A stretch of 12,987 bases of DNA from Candidatus Delongbacteria bacterium (GTDB taxonomy: Bacteria > Delongbacteria > UBA4055), in contig JAFGUL010000170.1 in assembly GCA_016938535.1 (NCBI GenBank), forward strand, positions 1 through 12,987, in the 5' to 3' direction. Below are positions 8,534-12,987 of this stretch, piece by piece (the first letter of the stretch is position 1; every line of letters begins with the position of its first letter). The position numbers were made by a program, and so were the translations under genes. Below the pieces are notes generated by a model. It had not been told where the DNA came from. It ran no database searches and was given only the letters and a program-made list of their open reading frames with translations.

Positions 8534-8552
8534 ATTAGGAAATCTTTTAAGA

Positions 8553-8825
8553 CTAGTATCTGTCCTTGAGTCCGAGATCTTTGATCAGCGTTCTGAATCT
8601 TTCGATGTCTTTCTTTTTAAGATACTTGAGCATCTTGCTTCTCTTACCGAGAAGAAGTCTCATTCCTCTTCTTGAGTGACTGTCTTTTTTATTTGCGATG
8701 AGGTGCTGTGTAAGGTTCTTTACTCTCGTTGACATTATAACGATCTGTACTTCAGCCTTACCTGAATCGTTGGGATTATCTCCGTACTTCTTGATAATCT
8801 CCTGTTTTTCTTCCTGGGAAATCAT
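8553..8825 (-). CDS. rpsO: 30S ribosomal protein S15
   Basis: S15 binds the central domain of 16S rRNA early in small-subunit assembly. The 90-residue product matches the usual 88-90 residues. Signatures include KAEVQIVIMSTRV, the HLIANKKDSHSRRG rRNA-binding stretch and the tail LKYLKKKDIERF. A longer reading from 8873 is possible, but its 16 extra residues match nothing in S15, whereas the ATG at 8825 is preceded by a strong Shine-Dalgarno. The gene is alone, with its own promoter and terminator, convergent to mrdA. The common rpsO-pnp pairing is not present in this window. In E. coli S15 represses its own translation through a leader structure, and the leader of about 70 bases here leaves room for something similar (inference). 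Confidence 0.97.
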   Translation of the reverse strand: MISQEEKQEIIKKYGDNPNDSGKAEVQIVIMSTRVKNLTQHLIANKKDSHSRRGMRLLLGKRSKMLKYLKKKDIERFRTLIKDLGLKDRY

Positions 8826-8830
8826 TCTTT

Positions 8831-8837
8831 TCTCCTT
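8831..8837 (-). promoter_or_regulatory. Ribosome binding site that fixes the rpsO start
   Basis: On the minus strand AAGGAGA stands five bases before the ATG at 8825, preceded by a run of A residues. It supports this start over the upstream in-frame ATG at 8873. Confidence 0.85.
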
Positions 8838-8902
8838 TTTTTTAATCACCGCCCAGCAGGATCTTACTATCACAACCGAGCCGGCATTATTTCAGAACGC
8901 CA

Positions 8903-8931
8903 AATATAAGGAATTAATTTCTGTTTGTCAA
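8903..8931 (-). promoter_or_regulatory. Sigma-70-type promoter of rpsO
   Basis: Minus strand: a consensus -35 TTGACA (8926-8931), a 17-base spacer and the -10 TATATT (8903-8908). Transcription would begin near 8896, giving a leader of about 70 bases. It lies just downstream of the hairpin at 8946-8983, so rpsO is transcribed separately from the gene before it. Confidence 0.85.
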
Positions 8932-8945
8932 GACGGGTTTGGCGC

Positions 8946-8983
8946 AAGAGAAAAAGCCGGAAGGTTTTCCGTCTTTTTCTCTT
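8946..8983. terminator. Long symmetric hairpin, intrinsic terminator between the small exported-protein gene and rpsO
   Basis: AAGAGAAAAAG (8946-8956) pairs perfectly with CTTTTTCTCTT (8973-8983). After one C/T mismatch an inner CGGAA/TTCCG stem closes a four-base loop (GGTT). On either strand a short GC-containing stem is flanked by an A-rich arm and followed by a U-rich arm, the layout of a bidirectional intrinsic terminator. It would end minus-strand transcription from the 9014-9298 gene before the rpsO promoter. Confidence 0.8.
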
Positions 8984-9013
8984 TGGGAGTGGGGAGTTGC
9001 GCGGAGGAGGTAA

Positions 9014-9298
9014 TTATTTAAAGGGAGCTTCGATCCATTTGTTGAAAGCTCCGATATATGTCAATTCGCCGTTCTCAACAGGGACTTTTACAAGCGTTAT
9101 AAGGAAATAATCATCATAACGGCACTTCTTTAAAGCATTATTTACGAAAATATTGGCCTCTACGGCTCTAAGGAGTCCCTCAGATTCTCTTGAATGACAG
9201 ACCGCGAAATATTTTTCAAAGCTGGTTCTGCACGGATTTGTCACTGCCATCGTAACCGCAAGTATCATCGTAAAAATCAGGACATAGAACTTCTTCAA
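9014..9298 (-). CDS. Small exported protein of unknown function, possibly DUF4359-like
   Basis: The 94-residue product begins with a lysine pair and a hydrophobic segment (about residues 4-20), then AVTNPC, so it is exported or held by one N-terminal helix. The remaining 70 residues hold three cysteines (C23, C34, C59) and end with a DDYFLITLV stretch and YIGAFNKWI. The TNP motif right after the membrane segment and the near-terminal YIG.FN pattern resemble what I recall of DUF4359 proteins, but this is a weak match from memory. The start is TTG. No ATG or GTG lies upstream before an in-frame stop, and GGAG sits seven bases before the TTG. Later ATGs would cut into the hydrophobic segment. 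The gene lies 137 bases downstream of the TPR gene on the same strand and ends in its own terminator. Function is unknown. Confidence 0.7.
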   Translation of the reverse strand: MKKFYVLIFTMILAVTMAVTNPCRTSFEKYFAVCHSRESEGLLRAVEANIFVNNALKKCRYDDYFLITLVKVPVENGELTYIGAFNKWIEAPFK

Positions 9299-9305
9299 AT
9301 CGTTA

Positions 9306-9309
9306 CTCC
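9306..9309 (-). promoter_or_regulatory. Ribosome binding site supporting the TTG start
   Basis: GGAG on the minus strand lies seven bases before the TTG at 9298. An in-frame stop at 9317-9319 (minus strand TAA) excludes a longer product. Confidence 0.6.
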
Positions 9310-9340
9310 GTACATATTACACATTTTTTTCGCTGTGTTA

Positions 9341-9370
9341 AATTTAAGCAATAAACCGCTGTCGTTTCAA
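9341..9370 (-). promoter_or_regulatory. Possible weak promoter of the small exported-protein gene
   Basis: Minus strand: TTGAAA (9365-9370), 18 bases, then TAAATT (9341-9346). The match is clearly worse than the three consensus promoters in the window, so the gene may instead be read through from the TPR gene. Confidence 0.3.
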
Positions 9371-9410
9371 GCCCAAACTGATTTTTTTGTATTTGTTCCC
9401 GATTTAGCTA

Positions 9411-9436
9411 TAAAAATACAGATCTGAAGGTGATCT
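9411..9436 (-). terminator. Weak candidate terminator after the TPR gene
   Basis: On the minus strand AGATC pairs with GATCT across a seven-base loop right at the stop codon of the TPR gene, followed by TATTTTTA. The stem is only 5 bp and not GC-rich, so efficient termination is doubtful and some read-through into the small downstream gene is plausible. Confidence 0.35.
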
Positions 9437-11577
9437 TAAATACTATCCCTGACCGTTTTGAGTTCTTTACTGACATAAAATACGGACTCTTCACTGTGAT
9501 TTTTTTCGGTTAAGACAGAATTCAGATGTTTTAAGTATCCTGATTTGTTTCCTCTCTTATAATACCCGATCTTATTAATATATAACTCAGCTTTGAAAAT
9601 ATAACTGTCGAATTTTTCTTTCATGGCTTTTTTTCTGATCCCTTTAGCCAATTCTTCAGCTTTATCGAATTCTTTCATGTCTGTCATAAGCCCGATGAAT
9701 TTTAGCGATGCATCATAATAAGGCGTCTTGGTGTTCAATACGCTCCCGGTAACTTCAAGAGCTCTTTCAAAATACTCGTATGCTTTTTCATGCCTGCCGT
9801 TCATCAACTCGACCTCCCCCTTCCCGAGAAGATATTTATACTCATACTCAGGTTTTTTACTGTTCTTTAGAAGTTCTCCGAGAAGATTCAGATTTTTTAC
9901 TGCAGTTTTAATATCCTTAAGCTCAATATCGCAGATTATTAAATTTATAATAATTGAAAATACAAGTTCAGGAAAGTTTTCTGCTTTTGCAGTTTCCAGG
10001 TTACTTTCAATTATTTCTCTCGCCTCTTTAAACCTGTTCATTTTTATCAGCGTAAAAGATTTATTGTTGACCGATATCAGCAGTATCTCCGTGAATGACC
10101 TTAAACCTTTATGCTTATTAATCATCTCGATCGCTCTGTCGTAAAATTCGATGCTTTTAGAAAGATCACCTGTGTGATGATAAATATCAGCTGTTTTTGC
10201 GAATAGCAGGGCTCTAAAAAAGGGGGCATCAGAATAATGATCCTCTTCTATCATTTTTTCAAAAACTTTTTTCGCCTCGTCATACCTGCCCGTAGTTGAA
10301 TAGAGACTTGCAAGCGATTCCTCTATGATCGTATAATACTGTTTGAGACCGTTCGAATGAGCGAGCGATTTTGAAAGGTCATAGTAATATTTTGTCTTTT
10401 TTGAATCATCGAAATTTGAATAAACTCTTCCAAAATTAAGAAATGCCATTACTGAAGTCGGAACATCGCTGATATCTTCAAGAAGCTTTTCCGCTTTTCT
10501 AAGATAATGCAGGCACTTATTTTTATCTTTCCTTACTCTGTATATGTCACAGGACAACACATAAACGGTGTGCTCAATTTGATTTGCATTCGGAAGACGG
10601 CTGCTTTTCAGATATCGCAGAGCACTGCTTATAATTTTAAAAGATTCGGTGTAATCTTTTTTCATTGCCGCAAGCTTTGCCCTCTGGATCAGGGTTTTTA
10701 CTAAAATTTCGTCAGCTATTCCTGATTTTTTAAGAATGTAGTATATTTTTTCATATATCGGGTCCGCATTTGCAGCATCGTAAACTTTATGGAATTCTAT
10801 TGCCCTGTCGAATTGTTTTTGAATTTTTGAAATAAATTGCGGCTCATTTAGATCTACCTGTTCGCCTTTAAATATTTCTGAATGGAGCATTATGTTTATT
10901 TTTTTCACACATTCCGGTAAAGCTTTGTTCCTGAATTTTCGCTGCTCAAAGATCATTTCATTATTTCTGCTGACTGTGGCAAGAGAATCGAACAGAAAAT
11001 CACCATCATTTTCGTATTTTTCCCTTTCCTTGATGTAATTGTGCTTCTTAAGAGAAAATCTAAGGTGTTTTTTGATCTCATTCAGTTTTCTGATATCAAG
11101 TTCAATTCCATAACCCGCAAGCAGTTTTCTTATTTCTTCCGTACCTGATACACTGTCGGTTATAAATCTCCGTACAGTTTTTCGCGCGAGAGTAATTTCT
11201 TCGGTAATTTTAACGATGAATTTCTTCAGACAGTCACCGGATCTATCTGTTGAATAAGCACAGAATTCTAAACCGGTATCCTGATCTGTAAAAAGATACC
11301 TGGAAATCTCTCCTCTGTTAGTTTCCTTGAACGGATATTCGATACTTTCCTTTTTGAATACCAGGCTTTTAAGAACTTTTCTACCGCACGCTTCAACAGG
11401 AACTGAAACCTGCCCGTTCTTAGTTACGGGGGGATTGAGTTTACCTTCCTCCGCCTGCCTGATCCAGCTTCTGATGGTCTTTGTAGTTATCCCATGCTGA
11501 ATTGAGAGTTTTTTGATCTTTTTCGGACTTGTTGAGTGCTTTACAATGTGCAGCTTTTCATTAATAGACTTACGCAT
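9436..11577 (-). CDS. Transposase-type HTH and degenerate integrase-core protein with a C-terminal TPR array
   Basis: The product has 713 residues and is not a family I can name. Residues 18-42 form a helix-turn-helix like those at the N-terminus of IS3/IS481-type transposases (SIQHGITTKTIRSWIRQ). Residues about 70-230 look like a decayed DDE integrase core. RYLFTDQDTGLEF followed by FITDSVSG and LLAGYGIEL mirrors the strand order around the TDNGSEF motif, keeping D141. The first acidic position appears to read KKESIEY, and the NGxVE glutamate motif is not recognisable. From about residue 285 to the end come TPR-like helical pairs, such as YSTTGRYDEAKKVFEKM and YHHTGDLSKSIEFYDRAIE. This suggests a domesticated DNA-binding protein with a protein-interaction or sensing arm rather than an active transposase (inference). 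The start at 11577 has a good Shine-Dalgarno. An in-frame ATG at 11655 lies upstream of the predicted transcription start. Confidence 0.8.
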   Translation of the reverse strand: MRKSINEKLHIVKHSTSPKKIKKLSIQHGITTKTIRSWIRQAEEGKLNPPVTKNGQVSVPVEACGRKVLKSLVFKKESIEYPFKETNRGEISRYLFTDQDTGLEFCAYSTDRSGDCLKKFIVKITEEITLARKTVRRFITDSVSGTEEIRKLLAGYGIELDIRKLNEIKKHLRFSLKKHNYIKEREKYENDGDFLFDSLATVSRNNEMIFEQRKFRNKALPECVKKINIMLHSEIFKGEQVDLNEPQFISKIQKQFDRAIEFHKVYDAANADPIYEKIYYILKKSGIADEILVKTLIQRAKLAAMKKDYTESFKIISSALRYLKSSRLPNANQIEHTVYVLSCDIYRVRKDKNKCLHYLRKAEKLLEDISDVPTSVMAFLNFGRVYSNFDDSKKTKYYYDLSKSLAHSNGLKQYYTIIEESLASLYSTTGRYDEAKKVFEKMIEEDHYSDAPFFRALLFAKTADIYHHTGDLSKSIEFYDRAIEMINKHKGLRSFTEILLISVNNKSFTLIKMNRFKEAREIIESNLETAKAENFPELVFSIIINLIICDIELKDIKTAVKNLNLLGELLKNSKKPEYEYKYLLGKGEVELMNGRHEKAYEYFERALEVTGSVLNTKTPYYDASLKFIGLMTDMKEFDKAEELAKGIRKKAMKEKFDSYIFKAELYINKIGYYKRGNKSGYLKHLNSVLTEKNHSEESVFYVSKELKTVRDSI

Positions 11578-11581
11578 TTTT

Positions 11582-11587
11582 CTCTCC
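11582..11587 (-). promoter_or_regulatory. Ribosome binding site that fixes the TPR gene start
   Basis: GGAGAG on the minus strand stands four bases before the ATG at 11577. The alternative ATG at 11655 has no such sequence and lies within or above the promoter. Confidence 0.75.
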
Positions 11588-11626
11588 GACTTCAAATATT
11601 TAGTTGTTTTTACTTTTCTTGAACCT

Positions 11627-11655
11627 AATATATGCCTGAATATGACAAATGTCAA
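11627..11655 (-). promoter_or_regulatory. Sigma-70-type promoter of the TPR gene
   Basis: Minus strand: TTGACA (11650-11655), 17 bases, TATATT (11627-11632). Transcription should begin near 11620, leaving a leader of about 43 bases before the ATG at 11577. It faces away from the lytic transglycosylase promoter, with 25 bases between the two -35 boxes. Confidence 0.85.
11643..11654. repeat. Short inverted repeat over the -35 box of the TPR gene promoter
   Basis: TGACA and TGTCA are separated by AA and overlap five of the six -35 bases of the minus-strand promoter. It has the size and position of an operator half-site pair, but part of the symmetry comes from the -35 consensus itself, so it may be chance. 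Confidence 0.4.
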
Positions 11656-11680
11656 TAAAATAATTTATGCGCAAATAAAT

Positions 11681-11709
11681 TTGACATCGGACTTGTAATT
11701 AGCTATATT
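11681..11709 (+). promoter_or_regulatory. Sigma-70-type promoter of the lytic transglycosylase gene
   Basis: Plus strand: TTGACA (11681-11686), a 17-base spacer and TATATT (11704-11709). The predicted start near 11716 gives a very short leader of about 18 bases that is nearly filled by the Shine-Dalgarno. Confidence 0.87.
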
Positions 11710-11722
11710 GCGGTCTGAACGA

Positions 11723-11729
11723 AAGGAGG
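11723..11729 (+). promoter_or_regulatory. Ribosome binding site of the lytic transglycosylase gene
   Basis: AAGGAGG, a near-perfect anti-16S match, stands four bases before the ATG at 11734 and decides this start. Confidence 0.85.
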
Positions 11730-11733
11730 CCGT

Positions 11734-12987
11734 ATGACCCGATTTTTAACTTTCATGATCTGCGTAATAATATTTACCGGTTGCGCCTCCCGCTCAATTA
11801 AAAAAGACGAACCGATACCTGACAACGAACCTGTTATAATCGAAACCGGCGTCATTTCTCCAAATTCCTCATCAGAGCTTGATTCGCTTTACTTTCTCGT
11901 TGACAGCCTGTTCGTTGCCCAAAACTACCTCTATTCAGTCATAGATTCCCTCGAGACCGAACTTAAAATGTATGAATCAATACCCTTCATTGACAGAGAT
12001 TTTGAAATCCCCGACAAGTACAGTTTCGCAGGACACGACATTGATCTGAAGGACGGAAGGCTCGCGTCAAGATTCGAGAAAATTTTCAAAAACGAGCTTC
12101 GCGCCGCACACAGATACATACCTCTGAGCGGAAGATATTTTCCCTACATCGAAAAAGTGCTCAAAGAAAACGGTATTCATGACGATATAAAATACCTTTC
12201 AATAGCGGAAAGTACTCTCAATCCGAACGCGACATCTCATGCAGGTGCAGCAGGGATATGGCAGTTCATGAGGCAGACTGCAAAAGGTTACGGACTTTCA
12301 ATAAATGACTATATAGACGAGAGAAGACATATACATAAATCCACTGAAGCCGCAGCGAGACTTTTAAAGGATAATTACAGAACTTTATTGAATGAAGGAA
12401 TTGACGACTGGCTTCTCGCAGTATGCGCCTATAATGCCGGAATAGGAACGATCTTAAGGGACGCAAAAGGTCAGGGTGCGGCAGAATTTTCCAAGATGAT
12501 CATGAGATCAGAAGAAACCGACCTTTATGTTTACAGATCTATAGCTATAAAGATCATATTTGAGAATCAGAAGAAGATCTTCGGAAAAGAGTTCGAAATG
12601 TTAAAACCGTTCGAAGAGGAGTATAAGGAAGCTGAACTTGTAACCAAAGGACATCATGAACTCAAGGACTGGGCTAAAGCTAACGGGACCACAATAGCCG
12701 AATTATGCGAGATCAACCCCTGGATAAGGGTAAGTAAGATCAAAAGGTCGAAATACACGCCGCTGAACAAAGTGATCTTACCGCCGGGAGAGTATAAACT
12801 GCTTATACCTTCACTCAGCGAACCCGACAGGATACTTCTTGCTAAAGCTGAAGCCGATCTTCTGAAAAAAACAACACATCACTATGTCTATTATACCGTA
12901 AGACGGGGCGACAACCTTTCCACTATAGCAAGAAATCACGGAACGACCATCTCCAACCTCAGAGCTCTCAATAACCTCTCCTCGAAC
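11734..12987 (+). CDS. Lipoprotein membrane-bound lytic transglycosylase with LysM domain (MltD-like), 3' truncated
   Basis: The frame is open for 418 codons to the right edge, so the C-terminus is missing. A lipoprotein signal (hydrophobic residues 3-16, lipobox FTGC with C17) predicts a lipid-anchored envelope protein. A charged linker with a possible coiled segment follows (about residues 48-80). The SLT domain (about residues 125-260) has the catalytic glutamate E159 in LSIAESTLNPNATSHAGAAG, then IWQFM and the AVCAYNAGIG motif. Such enzymes cleave peptidoglycan glycan strands, releasing 1,6-anhydromuropeptides. A degenerate LysM-like stretch (about residues 305-345, with NGTTIAELCEINP) precedes a clear LysM starting near residue 386 (YYTVRRGDNLSTIARNHG), which binds glycan. 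More LysM repeats may lie beyond the edge. Domain order matches MltD. The gene has its own consensus promoter and strong Shine-Dalgarno and is divergent from the TPR gene. Confidence 0.93.
   Translation, partial: MTRFLTFMICVIIFTGCASRSIKKDEPIPDNEPVIIETGVISPNSSSELDSLYFLVDSLFVAQNYLYSVIDSLETELKMYESIPFIDRDFEIPDKYSFAGHDIDLKDGRLASRFEKIFKNELRAAHRYIPLSGRYFPYIEKVLKENGIHDDIKYLSIAESTLNPNATSHAGAAGIWQFMRQTAKGYGLSINDYIDERRHIHKSTEAAARLLKDNYRTLLNEGIDDWLLAVCAYNAGIGTILRDAKGQGAAEFSKMIMRSEETDLYVYRSIAIKIIFENQKKIFGKEFEMLKPFEEEYKEAELVTKGHHELKDWAKANGTTIAELCEINPWIRVSKIKRSKYTPLNKVILPPGEYKLLIPSLSEPDRILLAKAEADLLKKTTHHYVYYTVRRGDNLSTIARNHGTTISNLRALNNLSSN

Noticed and set aside
8826..8873. N-terminal extension of S15 from an ATG at 8873
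   Set aside because: The 16 extra residues do not resemble S15, and the strong AAGGAGA lies between this ATG and the true start.
8698..9110. Plus-strand open frames across the rpsO leader and the hairpin region
   Set aside because: They run antisense to rpsO and the small exported-protein gene, cross a terminator and a promoter, and lack any recognisable domain.
9319..9340. ACACA/TGTGT hairpin in the leader of the small exported-protein gene
   Set aside because: The stem is only 5 bp with a T-rich loop, and it has no U-tract placed as a terminator would need.
9728..10144. Plus-strand open frame of 138 codons inside the TPR gene
   Set aside because: It is antisense to TPR coding sequence. 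Its hydrophobic, Phe/Ser-rich composition is what the opposite strand of Lys/Glu-rich helices gives.
9436..11577. An active insertion sequence
   Set aside because: The DDE acids are not complete, the C-terminus is TPR, and no flanking inverted repeats or target duplications were noticed.
11578..11655. Upstream in-frame start (ATG at 11655) of the HTH-TPR gene adding 26 residues
   Set aside because: The predicted -35 box covers this ATG, and transcription would begin near 11620. No Shine-Dalgarno precedes it, whereas the ATG at 11577 has one.
11931..12466. Minus-strand open frames within the lytic transglycosylase
   Set aside because: The plus-strand frame is open to the edge with a lipobox, catalytic glutamate and LysM, so these are shadows.

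Overview
The window reads as a chromosomal segment of a Gram-negative, rod-shaped, moderately AT-rich bacterium. A lipoprotein lytic transglycosylase and a complete MreBCD/PBP2 shape module point to an outer membrane and an elongated cell. The taxon cannot be fixed from sequence alone. The compact gene order, the long-form PurH and a transposase-derived TPR protein fit one of the poorly cultured FCB-type or neighbouring candidate phyla, but that is only an impression.

Bases 1-8526 carry one long, tightly packed plus-strand operon whose promoter lies outside the window. It holds the 3' end of etfA, an acyl-CoA dehydrogenase, purN, purH, mreB, mreC, mreD and mrdA (PBP2). Stops and starts overlap or lie within 15 bases of each other throughout, so translational coupling is likely. 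The first two genes form an electron-transfer pair, in which the dehydrogenase oxidises or reduces acyl-CoA and ETF carries the electrons. The next two perform the formyl-folate-dependent steps of purine synthesis and the final ring closure. The last four build the elongasome, although rodA, a frequent neighbour of mrdA, is not here.

A hairpin that overlaps the mrdA stop codon separates this operon from a convergent minus-strand gene, rpsO (ribosomal protein S15), which has its own promoter. Upstream of rpsO, also on the minus strand, lie a small exported protein that starts with TTG (possibly DUF4359-like) and a large regulator-like protein. The large protein has a transposase-type helix-turn-helix, a region that looks like a decayed DDE integrase core, and a long C-terminal TPR array. 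It is the most unusual item in the window.

The TPR gene is divergent from a lipoprotein lytic transglycosylase with LysM repeats (MltD-like), which runs off the right edge. The two share a 156-base intergenic region with back-to-back promoters. Three promoters in the window have the same form: TTGACA, 17 bases, TATATT. No tRNA, rRNA, CRISPR array or intact insertion sequence was seen, and no gene-free stretch exceeds 300 bases.
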